DNA from: an uncultured Collinsella sp.
GTDB taxonomy: Bacteria > Actinomycetota > Coriobacteriia > Coriobacteriales > Coriobacteriaceae
Direction: 5' to 3'
Length of the DNA: 43,470 bases
Assembly (NCBI GenBank): GCA_900549535.1
Contig: UROR01000001.1
Span: 1 to 43,470, forward strand
Shown: one piece after another, positions 21,567-31,300 of the stretch
Position numbering within the stretch: the stretch's first letter is position 1
How the letters are laid out: each line of letters begins with the position of its first letter
Made by a program: the position numbers and the translations under genes
Notes under the pieces: model-generated
Seen by the model: only the letters and a program-made list of their open reading frames with translations
Told to the model about the DNA's origin: nothing
Database searches by the model: none

Positions 21567-22604
21567 ATGGACCTGCCGATCGTCCTGTCCCATAAGACTG
21601 CCTGGCTGTACCACAACGTGGTGCGCCCGTCCGAGCCGCTTTCGCGAGCAAGCGTCCTATACGATGAGGACTCGATTGCCGACGAGGCGGAGCCGACTGC
21701 GGGCCTGCCCAAATTGGGACTCGATGCCAAGGGACTGAGAATATCTGCGGCGTCTGAGATTGTTACCGACTACCTGGTCTCACTTGGCATTCCGCATGAG
21801 GAGCTTGATCGTATTGACACGCTGGTTGGCTTCGATTTTGAACGCTCTCAGCCGGCGGGTCTCCGACGCCATGTGTTTGGGGCACCCATACCCTCGGAGC
21901 ATCTTATCGAGGTGGCAGAAGGCCTTCTGGTGGTTGATGAGGCCATGTGCTTCGTACAGGCGGGTTCGTGGATGAGTGAGCCCGAGCAGCTGGAATATGG
22001 GTTTGAAATCTGCGCCCGATACCATTTGAATCATCTGTCGACAGGCGATTATATCGAGATGAGGCAGAGGTATACCGTTGCCGATTTAATTGCCTATTGC
22101 AATGAGAACCGATCTCGTCAGGGGACTATACGTGCGGCCGCCGTGCTCAAGCGCGTGCACGATGGCGCGCGGTCGCCCATGGAGACGGCCGCCGCAATCA
22201 TGGTCGTAGCAAAACGTTCCCAGGGCGGGCTGGGATACGTCAAGATCGAGCTCAACCATCGGGTCGATGTTCCCAACGAGTTCAAGTATCTCGCAAAGGC
22301 CGGGTATTTCGAAATCGACGTATATGCGCCTGCGAGCGGTACGGGGATTGAATACAACGGCTCGGACCATCTTGATAAACAGCGCAGCGCGTCGGATGCG
22401 GAGCGTATGACCGTGCTGAGCGCGCTGGGCTTTAGAATGATCGTCCTCACCGGGACTCAGTTTGCCCACCAGCTGCAATTGCACCGGGCGACGAACGCCA
22501 TCGCACTCGCTATGGGTCTTAAGTGCGACCGAAGCGAAGCGTTCCAGAAACGTCAAAACGACCTGCGAGAATTCGTGATTCGGCACTGGGACGGCGGCAT
22601 TTAG
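21567..22604 (+). CDS. Endonuclease-fold (VSR/DUF559-like) protein of unknown role
   Basis: 345 residues from ATG 21567 (GGAGGG 4 nt upstream). The C-terminal part (about 235-320) reads VPNEFKYLAKAGYFEIDVYAPASG then IEYNGSDHL, a downstream R...D...R series and ALGFRMIVLT. This spacing of E, D, E-Y and a late 'LGF.V' strand resembles very-short-patch-repair/DUF559 endonuclease folds of the PD-(D/E)XK superfamily. The N-terminal part (about 1-230) is not recognised. Similar proteins are, as far as I recall, common as singletons in Coriobacteriia. It is bracketed by two family B palindromes. No restriction or toxin partner is adjacent. Function should be treated as unknown. Confidence 0.6.
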   Translation: MDLPIVLSHKTAWLYHNVVRPSEPLSRASVLYDEDSIADEAEPTAGLPKLGLDAKGLRISAASEIVTDYLVSLGIPHEELDRIDTLVGFDFERSQPAGLRRHVFGAPIPSEHLIEVAEGLLVVDEAMCFVQAGSWMSEPEQLEYGFEICARYHLNHLSTGDYIEMRQRYTVADLIAYCNENRSRQGTIRAAAVLKRVHDGARSPMETAAAIMVVAKRSQGGLGYVKIELNHRVDVPNEFKYLAKAGYFEIDVYAPASGTGIEYNGSDHLDKQRSASDAERMTVLSALGFRMIVLTGTQFAHQLQLHRATNAIALAMGLKCDRSEAFQKRQNDLREFVIRHWDGGI

Positions 22605-22642
22605 GGGCGTTTTGGTCCTTCTACGGGGTGCTGTGGGCAGGC

Positions 22643-22706
22643 AAACCATCACAACATTCGACGTTTTTTGCCAAAAACGGAAAAAGCATCGATTGTTGTG
22701 ATGGTC
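22643..22706. terminator. Family B palindrome, copy 2
   Basis: Stem AACCATCACAACATTCGA-type, with one mismatch on the right arm (GATTGTTGTGATGGT). Same orientation as copy 1. Confidence 0.7.
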
Positions 22707-22839
22707 TGTGTGTTGAGGATGGGCTCGGGAAGCCGGTCTTGCTCGAAGCGACCTGTCCTGTCGTACGGGTGTCGGCATGAATCTCTCGTGGGGTATTATG
22801 TTTTCCGAAGAATAAAACGCCGCGTGAGGGGAGGGCTGC

Positions 22840-23895
22840 GTGGACGGGCGCGTGCAACATGACGGTTTTGGCCGTGATATCAACTACCTGCGCATTGCCG
22901 TTACCGACAAGTGCAATTTCCGCTGCATCTATTGCATGCCAGCCGACGGCGTGGCACCCCGCGCGCACGACGAGCTGCTCAGCGCCGAGGAAATCGCCCG
23001 CTTTGTGCGCTTGGTAGCGGGGGAAGGCATTCGCCGCGTGCGTCTGACGGGTGGCGAGCCGCTGGTCAGCCGCCGTATCATCCCGCTCATTCGTGACATC
23101 CGCGCGATTCCGCAGATCGAGGACATCTCGCTCACCACCAATGGCGCCCTGCTACCCAAGCTGGCGCCGCAGCTCAAAGATGCCGGGCTTAACCGCGTCA
23201 ACATCTCGCTCGACACGCTCGACCCCTCGCTGTTTGGAAAGATCACGCGCCTGGGTCGGCTCGAGCAGACCATGGCCGGCATCGATGCGGCGCTGGCTTG
23301 GGGCTTTGAGCCCGTTAAGGTGAACTGCGTTGTTGTGCGCCGGCTTAACCAGGATGTAGCTGCCCTCGCGCGCCTGACGGTCGATCGCCCTATCCACCTG
23401 CGGTTTATCGAATACATGCCCATCGGCGACGAGCACACGAGCTCGCATTGTGCCGTAGACCCTCACGCGCCCACACTCAATCCCGAGCTGTGGGACGCAA
23501 GCGACACCGTGCCGAGTGACGAGCTGCGAGCGCGCATCAATGCCGGGGCCGCTGCGGTGGGGCTGGGCGAGCTCGAACCGCTTAAGATCACCGACGCTCC
23601 TGCCGGCGCGGGCCCCGCGCGCTATTGGCACTTTCCGGGCGCGGCGGGAACGGTCGGCTTTATTAGCGCCATGTCCAACCATTTTTGCGCAAATTGCAAC
23701 CGTCTGCGCCTGACGGCCGATGGCAACGTGCGTCCGTGCCTGTTCAGCGATGCCGAGTATTCGGTGCGTGAGGCGCTGCGCCGTGGTGATGATATGCAGG
23801 TACTTTCGATTTGGCGCGATGCCGTGGCCCACAAACCGCAGGAACACGCGATAATTGAGGGCACGCAACGATTTATGTCCCAAATCGGAGGATGA
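22840..23895 (+). CDS. moaA: GTP 3',8-cyclase (molybdopterin biosynthesis)
   Basis: 351 residues. A radical SAM enzyme that converts GTP to 3',8-cyclo-7,8-dihydro-GTP, the first step of molybdenum cofactor synthesis. The N-terminal cluster motif is CNFRCIYC, followed by GGEPL and ISLDTLDPSLF. The C-terminal second cluster is CANCNRLRLTADGNVRPC, and the protein ends in the conserved GlyGly (SQIGG). The start is GTG 22840, giving the family N-terminus DGFGRDINYLRIAVT. It runs directly into moaC-mobB with the next ribosome site overlapping its stop. A TATTAT -10-like box lies at 22794-22799. Confidence 0.95.
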   Translation: MDGRVQHDGFGRDINYLRIAVTDKCNFRCIYCMPADGVAPRAHDELLSAEEIARFVRLVAGEGIRRVRLTGGEPLVSRRIIPLIRDIRAIPQIEDISLTTNGALLPKLAPQLKDAGLNRVNISLDTLDPSLFGKITRLGRLEQTMAGIDAALAWGFEPVKVNCVVVRRLNQDVAALARLTVDRPIHLRFIEYMPIGDEHTSSHCAVDPHAPTLNPELWDASDTVPSDELRARINAGAAAVGLGELEPLKITDAPAGAGPARYWHFPGAAGTVGFISAMSNHFCANCNRLRLTADGNVRPCLFSDAEYSVREALRRGDDMQVLSIWRDAVAHKPQEHAIIEGTQRFMSQIGG

Positions 23896-23899
23896 TCAT

Positions 23900-25174
23900 A
23901 TGGCCAAGAGCAGGTACGCCGATGCCACCAAGGCCGCTCGCAGGGCCGCGATGTCTGCCCACAAAGCCACGGCTACTGACAGCGACGCCGTCGCAGCCGC
24001 GCAGCCGACTGCCAACACTGCTGTCGAGCCCGCCCGTGACGCCCGTCGCGACGAGCTGACGCATGTGGACGCCAAGGGCGAGGTACGCATGGTCGACGTG
24101 TCCGACAAGGCCGAGACCCATCGCATCGCCATCGCCGAGGGCACCATCCTCATGCACCCCGAGACGCAGGCCATGGTGCTGCAGGATCGCGCAAAAAAGG
24201 GCGACGTGCTTGCCTGCGCGCGCGTGGCGGGCATCATGGCCATCAAGCGCACGAGCGACATCATTCCTATGTGCCATCCGCTGCTCATTACCAAGAGCAA
24301 GTGCGACATTGCGCCCATCGCTCCGGCGGGGATGCCTGTCGATGACATGCCCGAGGGCTGGGCGCCGGCGCGCGCGGACGGGCAGGTTGGCTTTCACGTG
24401 CTGGTCACGGCGGGCGTGACGGGCAAGACCGGCATTGAGATGGAGGCGCTGACCGGCGCGAGTGCTGCGTGCTTAACGATCTATGACATGTGCAAGGCGG
24501 TCGATCGCGGCATGGAGATCGTCGACGTGCGCCTGCTGCACAAGGAAGGCGGCCGCTCGGGCGTGTGGGATCGTGCCGAGCGTCAGGCCGCTGCTGTTGA
24601 GTCCGTGGGAGCCGCGGGCGCCGCGCCCGCAGCTCTGGCACCGGCCGTCCCCGCGATCGCGTTTATCGGCTACCAAAACTCAGGCAAGACCACGCTTGTC
24701 GAGAAGGTTATCGCCGAGCTCACTCGCCGCGGCCTGCGCGTGGGTTCGCTCAAGCATCATGGGCATCATGGCTTCGATATCGATGTGCCCGCTAAGGATA
24801 CGTGGCGCCATCACCAGGCCGGATCCAAGCACGTGGGACTTATCTGCGCCACGCGCTGGGCGGAGTACGCCGACACGCGCGAGGAGGACGAGATGCCCGC
24901 GCGTGAGCTGCTGTCGCGCTACAGCGATGTTGACGTGGTGATCATCGAGGGCTACAAGACCGAGGGCTTCGACAACATCGTGGTCGCGCGCTCCGGTGTC
25001 GACCGTCTGCGCGGCAAGAGCTCGCTCGACCTGGTCGACGGTCACACGCTGGCCCTTGCCTGCAATGAGGCCCTGGCACGCCAGGCCTTCGATGCCGGCT
25101 TTGCGACCCGAGCCATCAACATCAACGACGCCCGAGCCATCTGCGACCTCATCCAAGATCACCTTCAGGCTTGA
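23900..25174 (+). CDS. moaC: MoaC-MobB fusion protein
   Basis: 424 residues. After an Ala-rich extension (about 1-50) comes MoaC (about 50-235): CHPLLITKSKCDI, GIEMEALTGASAACLTIYDMCKAVD and HKEGGRSG. It makes cyclic pyranopterin monophosphate from the MoaA product. An Ala/Pro linker leads to MobB (about 253-424), a P-loop GTPase-like adapter in guanine-dinucleotide cofactor formation, with IGYQNSGKTTL and VVIIEGYKTEGF. Fusion joins an early and a late step of cofactor synthesis. GGAGG overlapping the moaA stop drives ATG 23900. No molybdate transporter or moaE/moaD is in the window. Confidence 0.92.
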   Translation: MAKSRYADATKAARRAAMSAHKATATDSDAVAAAQPTANTAVEPARDARRDELTHVDAKGEVRMVDVSDKAETHRIAIAEGTILMHPETQAMVLQDRAKKGDVLACARVAGIMAIKRTSDIIPMCHPLLITKSKCDIAPIAPAGMPVDDMPEGWAPARADGQVGFHVLVTAGVTGKTGIEMEALTGASAACLTIYDMCKAVDRGMEIVDVRLLHKEGGRSGVWDRAERQAAAVESVGAAGAAPAALAPAVPAIAFIGYQNSGKTTLVEKVIAELTRRGLRVGSLKHHGHHGFDIDVPAKDTWRHHQAGSKHVGLICATRWAEYADTREEDEMPARELLSRYSDVDVVIIEGYKTEGFDNIVVARSGVDRLRGKSSLDLVDGHTLALACNEALARQAFDAGFATRAININDARAICDLIQDHLQA

Positions 25175-25181
25175 CGCTGCG

Positions 25182-25279
25182 CCGGCCCCAAGCACCCCGT
25201 CTCGCCCCTCAAGCCGTCGCTCGCGTACCAAAGTACGCGTCGCTCCTCTTTCGGGGCGACCTGGGGCACTTGGAACCGG
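25182..25279. other. Large imperfect palindrome after mobB
   Basis: CCGGCCCCAAG... pairs imperfectly with ...CTTGGAACCGG. The apex is a perfect CGCGTAC/GTACGCG hairpin (25222-25239). It is the first of three consecutive palindromes in the 386-bp gap. Confidence 0.5.
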
Positions 25280-25296
25280 CTCGCTGCGCTGCCATA

Positions 25297-25332
25297 ACAT
25301 GCCAAAAAGGGACAGGATTCTTTTGGCAGGTT
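25297..25332. terminator. Family A variant palindrome
   Basis: TGCCAAAA/TTTTGGCA stem around a GGGACAGG core shared with family A loops. Followed by TTTTATCC. Confidence 0.55.
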
Positions 25333-25353
25333 TTATCCTGGCAAACGTCATTT

Positions 25354-25386
25354 CCACCACAAAGGGGCCAGGCGCCTTTGTGGTGG
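25354..25386. terminator. Family A palindrome
   Basis: CCACCACAAAGG/CCTTTGTGGTGG stem with GGCCAGGCG loop, then TTTTTG. Confidence 0.75.
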
Positions 25387-25482
25387 TTTTTGCTTTGGTA
25401 GATGTGTGGGACATGCCTTACAATCTACCAAGTAGTTCATGACGGGCGAAAAACGGAGAGAAGGGGTCTGATGCGTCCTTAA

Positions 25483-25550
25483 TGTTTCATGCGGATTGAT
25501 TGATTCGATAGACGGTGGCGAATGCCCGCCGTCCGCATTCGTATGAAACA
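25483..25550 (+). promoter_or_regulatory. Folded leader before MFS gene
   Basis: TGTTTCAT (25483-25490) pairs with ATGAAACA (25543-25550). An inner GACGG/CCGTC hairpin (25511-25533) competes by two bases for the adjoining GCGGA/TCCGC pairing. The outer stem ends at the ribosome site AAGGAG, so translation could be affected. Confidence 0.4.
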
Positions 25551-25560
25551 AGGAGTTTCC

Positions 25561-26847
25561 ATGCTCGCATCTCTTCTCTCAAAACCTCAACCTTCGCTGT
25601 CCGCGCAGGCTAAACACCTGGTGGCAATGCGCTTTCTCATCTACACCGGTTTTCAAACTAGCTACTTTATCGGCGTTATCGGAACGCTCACCTATGCGGA
25701 CGATGCCTCGGTCGTGGCGACATCGTTGGCCGTTCTGTTTATGAATGTTTTTGTAATCCTGGGATCCTTTGCGGGTGGCGCGGCGCTCGACGCCTGGGGC
25801 CCGCGCCACCATTTCTTGCTGAGCATCGTGGGCACGCTGACAACCGGCGTGGCGATTATTGCCTTTGGCAGCGCGACCGGCATCGTCCTGCTCGGCGCGG
25901 TGCTCCTGGGCTTTGTGATGGGGTTCGCCCAGCCCATCGCCACATCCTATCCGGCTTACCTCACTGACGATCCTGTCGAGCTCAAAGACATCAACTCCGC
26001 CATCGCCATGCTCTCAAACGTGAGTATCATCGTTGGCCCCACGCTGGGCGGCTTTGTCGCGGCAGCTGCGTCGTCGCGCGCGGTGTTCGTGCTCATGATG
26101 ATCTTTACCGTACTGGCGCTCGTCGCCGGTTGGGGCTTTAGGCCGCAAGGAGGTCGCGTCGCCGCGCGCGAAAGTACTCCTGCGGACGGCAGCACAATGG
26201 CAAGTACTGCCAGTCAAAGCTCCGACTCCAGCAAATCCACCCGCGCAACCTTCGCGACCAGCATCAAGACAGTCTTTACCAACAGCGTCCTCGCCCTACT
26301 GTTCTGCATCATCTTTCTTTCGAACTTCGGCTATGGCGCCTTCGATCCGCTAGAGTCGTTCTTCTACCGCGATGTTCTGCACGTCGGTGTCGAATGGATG
26401 GGCTGGCTCTCGTCGGCCAGCGGTGTGGGCGCGGTGCTGGGCGCTGTGGCCGCGCTCCGCTTGCCGCCGCACCTGGTCAACCTTAAGACGCTGCTTGTGG
26501 CGCTCATGTCCGTTGGTCTGGGAAGCCTGCTCTACGTGGGAACGCCGTACGTGGGCGTAGCCCTTGTCGGCCAGCTTGCCCTGGGCGTGGCCTGGGGCGT
26601 CGTCAACCCGCTCCACAACACCATCGTGCAAACGACGGCTCCGCTCGAGCAGCTCGGCCGCGTGAACTCGGTCATGGGCTTTGGCAATATGTTCGCCGGC
26701 GTGGCGCCGCTGGCGGTTGCACCGTGGCTGGCGGCAACATTTGGCGTGCAGCAGACGCTCGTTGGTGCGGGCATGGTCGTGACGGCGGTTCCCGCGGCGC
26801 TGCTGCTGTTTGGCCGCCGGCATTTCGATTGTTCTGCAAGGCAGTAA
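25561..26847 (+). CDS. MFS transporter, substrate unknown
   Basis: 428 residues with about twelve membrane segments split by a Ser/Thr-rich central loop (about 200-235). The N-terminal half has LIYTGFQTSYFIGVIGTLTY and GFAQPIATSYPAYLTDDPVE, with GPTLGGFVAA in helix 5 as in drug-exporter MFS members; the C-terminal half has LLFCIIFLSNFGYGAFDPLES. ATG 25561 has AAGGAG 6 nt upstream; an in-frame ATG at 25522 is rejected because it lies inside the leader hairpin. The stop codon merges with a family B palindrome. No regulator is adjacent. Drug or metabolite export is likely, not shown. Confidence 0.85.
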   Translation: MLASLLSKPQPSLSAQAKHLVAMRFLIYTGFQTSYFIGVIGTLTYADDASVVATSLAVLFMNVFVILGSFAGGAALDAWGPRHHFLLSIVGTLTTGVAIIAFGSATGIVLLGAVLLGFVMGFAQPIATSYPAYLTDDPVELKDINSAIAMLSNVSIIVGPTLGGFVAAAASSRAVFVLMMIFTVLALVAGWGFRPQGGRVAARESTPADGSTMASTASQSSDSSKSTRATFATSIKTVFTNSVLALLFCIIFLSNFGYGAFDPLESFFYRDVLHVGVEWMGWLSSASGVGAVLGAVAALRLPPHLVNLKTLLVALMSVGLGSLLYVGTPYVGVALVGQLALGVAWGVVNPLHNTIVQTTAPLEQLGRVNSVMGFGNMFAGVAPLAVAPWLAATFGVQQTLVGAGMVVTAVPAALLLFGRRHFDCSARQ

Positions 26848-26911
26848 AACCATCACAACATTCAGCGAAAATCGCGATTTTGCCGAAAAACGTCGAATGT
26901 TGTGATGGTTT
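26847..26911. terminator. Family B palindrome, copy 3 (reverse orientation)
   Basis: AAACCATCACAACATTC stem; the loop carries GAAAATCGCGATTTTG then CGAAAAACG. The asymmetric loop is inverted relative to copies 1 and 2. Confidence 0.75.
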
Positions 26912-26944
26912 GCGCCCCGGGCCAGGCCACCCTTCGGGTCCGGG

Positions 26945-26975
26945 CACCACAAAGGGGCCAGGCACCTTTGTGGTG
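26945..26975. terminator. Family A palindrome
   Basis: CACCACAAAGG/CCTTTGTGGTG stem, then TTTTTGC. It lies 33 bp after the family B copy. Confidence 0.7.
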
Positions 26976-27070
26976 GTTTTTGCTTTGACGGGCCGCGCCT
27001 GCGCCTTGATATACCATGTACACCATTTCCGACCACATTCAGCACCGCCGCACAACCTAGAAAGGCCCCC

Positions 27071-27892
27071 ATGGACGCCACCTTCAGCCACATTAAAGCC
27101 GTACTCTGCGATATCGACGGTACGCTGCTCACGAGCCAGCACACGGTGTCCCCGCGCACCGTGGCGGCGATCCGCGCCCTGCGCGAGCGCGGCGTGCTCT
27201 TTGGCCTGTGTACCGGGCGCGACGCCCGCGCGACCGAGGCCATGTACGAGCTCTGGGGCATCGAAGGCCTGGTGGACGTGCTCGTGGGCTGCGGTGGCGC
27301 CGAGGTCATCGACCGCGCGCACGACATCAACGAGCTGAGCTATCCGCTGCCAGGCGAGACTATCGCGCGCATCTGCAAGCACATGGCGGACCTTCCGGCA
27401 ACGCCCGTCTGCCCCCGAGACGGCGTGTTCTACGTTCCCGAGAGCAACGCGTGCGTCGAGCATCTATCGCGTGTCGACGGCGTACCCTACAAGGTAGTCG
27501 ATTTTGCCGAGTTCTTGCGCGAACCGCAGCCCAAGGTGATGTTTACCATGGCGCCCGAGGTAATGCCGCGGGTGATTGAGCGGGCGTCGACGTTTGCCGA
27601 TGACACTGTTAAGGCGGCGGCTCTGCAAACCACGCAGCGGCTCTACGAGTTCATGGATCCGCGCGTGTCCAAGACGCGCGGCCTTGTGTGCGTGGCGGAA
27701 CTCAACGACATGGAGCTCCAGGACATCTGCGTGTTTGGCGACGCGGATAACGACACCTGCATGGTGACCGACGCCGGCGTGGGCGTGGCCATGGCAAACG
27801 GCAGCGATGCCACCCGCGCCGCTGCCGACTTTGTAACCGCCAGCAACGACGAAGACGGCATCGCGATCTTTATCGAGGAACATCTGCTGTAG
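27071..27892 (+). CDS. HAD-superfamily Cof-type phosphatase
   Basis: 273 residues. Motif I is CDIDGTLL with the nucleophilic Asp, motif II lies in GLCTGRDARA, and motif IV is CVFGDADNDTCMV. The C2-type cap lies between about 85 and 190. Cof-type HAD enzymes hydrolyse sugar phosphates, flavin or thiamine precursors in the cytosol; the substrate cannot be predicted here. It is slightly unusual in having GDADND where GDxxND is usual. GAAAGG precedes ATG 27071. Monocistronic, ended by a family A palindrome. Confidence 0.88.
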   Translation: MDATFSHIKAVLCDIDGTLLTSQHTVSPRTVAAIRALRERGVLFGLCTGRDARATEAMYELWGIEGLVDVLVGCGGAEVIDRAHDINELSYPLPGETIARICKHMADLPATPVCPRDGVFYVPESNACVEHLSRVDGVPYKVVDFAEFLREPQPKVMFTMAPEVMPRVIERASTFADDTVKAAALQTTQRLYEFMDPRVSKTRGLVCVAELNDMELQDICVFGDADNDTCMVTDAGVGVAMANGSDATRAAADFVTASNDEDGIAIFIEEHLL

Positions 27893-27904
27893 CGCCGGGG
27901 GGGA

Positions 27905-27937
27905 CCACCGCAAAGGGGGCAGGCTCCTTTGCGGTGG
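27905..27937. terminator. Family A palindrome with compensated stem
   Basis: CCACCGCAAAGG/CCTTTGCGGTGG: one A-T pair of the usual stem is G-C here, changed on both arms. Confidence 0.75.
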
Positions 27938-28078
27938 CCTCAGGCGATTTGGGCGAATTGATGCCTAAAAACTGCGCGAAAATTCAAATAACGTTGTCTG
28001 AACATCATGCTTCTAACCACCGATGAGTTAAAGATATTCCCATCAATTTGGTAGTCTATTCCTCCCGGTTAATGATCT

Positions 28079-28108
28079 ACCGTTCACGGTCGATTTTCGA
28101 CCGTTCAC
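28079..28108. promoter_or_regulatory. Direct repeats, LytTR-like, upstream of pilus genes
   Basis: ACCGTTCAC at 28079-28087 and again at 28100-28108, 12 bp apart (21-bp period). LytTR regulators bind 9-bp direct repeats of similar sequence with 12-13-bp gaps. The pair also forms a CGGTCGATTTTCGACCG hairpin. The rest of the AT-rich 27938-28395 gap shows no gene; it contains an 8-bp hairpin TGCGCAAT/ATTGCGCA (28320-28340). Confidence 0.45.
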
Positions 28109-28395
28109 AGGATGTTTACTCTTGAGCAAAATGTTGTGCAAATAAATAAAATGCTATTAAAAAATGATAGGCAACTAAATTACCAGCAGAAATAAAAACT
28201 AAAAAACGAATAAACGAAAGCAAATCTGAGTAAATGTCAAGAGAATTGAGAATTCGCTACAAAACTATCGGTATTTTTGCTTAGATGTTCAAACAATCGT
28301 TACAATATGTACTCCAAGCGTGCGCAATTACAGATTGCGCAGATACGTTTGATAGTGAAAGAGCAGGATCGCGGTCTCTTGGGGAGGAGGCATCG

Positions 28396-31300
28396 ATGAC
28401 AGCAAATTCAAATAAATCTAAGCAAGGTAATAAAGCGGCGCATCGTGTGATAGCGGGTGTTATGTGCGGAGCTTCTGTCTTGAGCTTGGTACTGTCGCTC
28501 GTCATGCCCCCGATCTCCCAGGCCATTGCCAATGATGCCCAGGCAGCTCCTACCGAGGAACCTGTAATGGGGGGGGGTTCCTCAAGTGAGTCTACTGATG
28601 TAGACAACACTACCAACGGGGATACCGAAAACCAGAATAGTGACGAGACCGAGGGCGGCGAGGCCGACTCTTCAAATGGTGTTGAGCAAGGTCAGTCTGA
28701 GGATCAGCCTGAGGGCGAGTTGCAGGTCGAAGACGGCGAGTCGTCCGATGACGGCGCCGTTATGGCAGCTGCGGAAGGTGGACAGACCAAAGCGGCGTCC
28801 GACGAGATAAAAAACGTTGACGATTTAAAAACCAAGTTGGCGAATGCAAGCGGTGTTGCTAGCTTCAAGCTTATGAATGATGTCGAGACCAGCGAGATGA
28901 TCACGCTCGGCAACGGCAGCAATATCACGCTGAATCTAAACGGCCATAAGATTAAATATACGAATCAGAGCCAGTCCCTGTTTAACATCACCGGTGGCGC
29001 GACACTTACAATTAAGGATTTAATTAAGGATTCTGATTTTAAGGATTCTGATCCTGAGAAAGAGAGTGAAGAGGTCTCCGAAGTCAAGAAGCTAAATAAT
29101 CAGGGCCAGAACTTTAATCCCGACAATTATGGTAAAGCAGCAGAGTTTGTTTACAACGATGACATTCCGTCTAGCCTTACCTACTACGTGACCGAATCGT
29201 CCCCGAGTACAGCAGACATAACCAAGACAACCGAAACGCTTTTCAAATATAGCGTCAATATTTATGGTGCCATCGTGGCGTGCAACAGCAGAGTGAGTCT
29301 CATCAAACTCAATGATAAGGACTGTACGTTTAACCTTCAGGGTGGCGTGCTTACTCAAAAGAACAATTGCAACGTTGATGGCCTTATCTATGCCCAGAAC
29401 GGCTCTGTCAACATGAGTGGCGGATACGTTTGTGGTGCTTCTATGGGCCGCAATGGTGCTGGTGCTGGAATTCATGTTGAGAACTCAACCCTGGAGATCT
29501 CTGGCGGCGTAATCGCTGGTAACTATGCCCCCAGTGGCGGCGGCGTTTATGCCATGAATTCTACGGTAAACATGGATGGCGGTATTATCTCCGGCAACGG
29601 TACAAATAAGGATCAACGCGGTTATGGCGCGGGAATTTGTGCTGAGAACTCTAGTGTGACCATTACGAATGGTTACATCACCAATAACAAATATCAGTTC
29701 TACGTGAACGAGGAGTCGGGGTGGAAGCATCTCGGTTTCGGTTGCCATGGCGGTGGCGGTATCGCTGCCTTAAGCAGTGGCGAGGGGCAGACAAACGGTA
29801 GTCTCGCGATTAACGGTGGCTACATCACCGGTAACTATTCTGCCGAGGCTGGTGGCGGTGTTTACGCCGGCGCTTGGAAACGGGCCCTCTCCTCGTTTAC
29901 GTTCTCTGGTGGAACCATAGCTAGCAATGTGGCGCAAAACTCAGAGGGTGGCGGTATCCGCATTGCAGCGCCTACCGTTGGCAAATTTAATGTGAGCGGT
30001 ACGAAAGCCTATATCACCAACAATACGACCAATACCACCAACGACTGGGGCGGCGGTGGCGTATTCGTCCAGGGCAGCAGCGACAACAACGTTCAGCCGG
30101 CAAGCCTCGGGATATATAACGCGCTGATTACCAACAATCATGCCAATGGCTTTGGCGGCGGGTTTGCCGCTTGCCCGACTGGTAAGACTGCCATTACCGA
30201 TACCAATGGCATCGCGATTTTTGGAAATACTGACGAAAAGGGCACTAATCGATCGGGCGGCACTAATGGGAAGAGCGAGGACTGGGATGCCGACCCGAAC
30301 GGCGGCGAAAACGGCGGCGAAATAACCCCAGATTTTATAAATGCCGGCCATGAGGACCTTTTCCTAATTCACGACTCTACCAATTTTGAAACTAATCCGT
30401 ATATCGCTGCCGTAACTGGCCAGATGCTTGGTGGGGGAGCTGCGAATTGGTCGGGCACGATCGACAAAAAAACGCCAACGTCTATCGGCAAGTACGAAGG
30501 CGCTCAGGCTAAGTACAGGATCGGCCTTAAATCTGAGCCGATTCAGGAGGATAAGGATGCTGCTACCGCGGCTGCGACCCTCTACATCTCGGGCAACAAG
30601 TCCAACATCGTCGGCGGCGGCATCATGACCAACGGCGACGTTGTCGCTGGTTCCACCCAAGAAGTCAAGGTTTACCCCAAGATGAAGCTCAATGGCACCA
30701 AGGTGCTGACGGGCCGCGAGCTTAAGAATGAAGAGTTCGAGTTCATGCTGCTCAAGCAGGGTGCGGATAAGAGAGCTCCCTCGTTTGGCAGTGACGGCAC
30801 TCTCCAGCCCAATGGCTGCTCGGTGGTCAATACGGTGAAAAACGACGGTTACGGCAAATTCGCCTTTGACCTGGGTGAAGTTTATGCCGATGACGACCTT
30901 GTTTACTACTTGGTAGAGGTTCCGGGCGCAGACAAGGACGTAATAAATTACGACAATACGATCTACAAGATAGATCCTACGGTTGTGGAGGATACAAGCA
31001 GGACGCACAGTGTGCTTGGCATTACGTACACGTATTACAAAGTCGAGAGCGTTTCGGTTACAAAGGTAAAAAATGACGGCACTGGTGCCAAGGCATCAGA
31101 AACAGAATCAGCAGCCATCGCAGCGGCTGAGGGCGAAAACGCTGCCACCATTACGCTTACCAAGGGTGCAACCTTCACCAACACGTACACCTCCAGCGGC
31201 TCTTGGACACCTCAGGTGATCAAGAAGGTCGATGGCGGCGAGATGAAGGCGTTCACATTCGAACTCGCGAACGAGGACGACCCGAACTTCAAAAAACCAG

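Noticed and set aside
27897..27903. Seven-G run after the HAD phosphatase gene
   Set aside because: It is intergenic, after the stop codon, and cannot change a protein frame.
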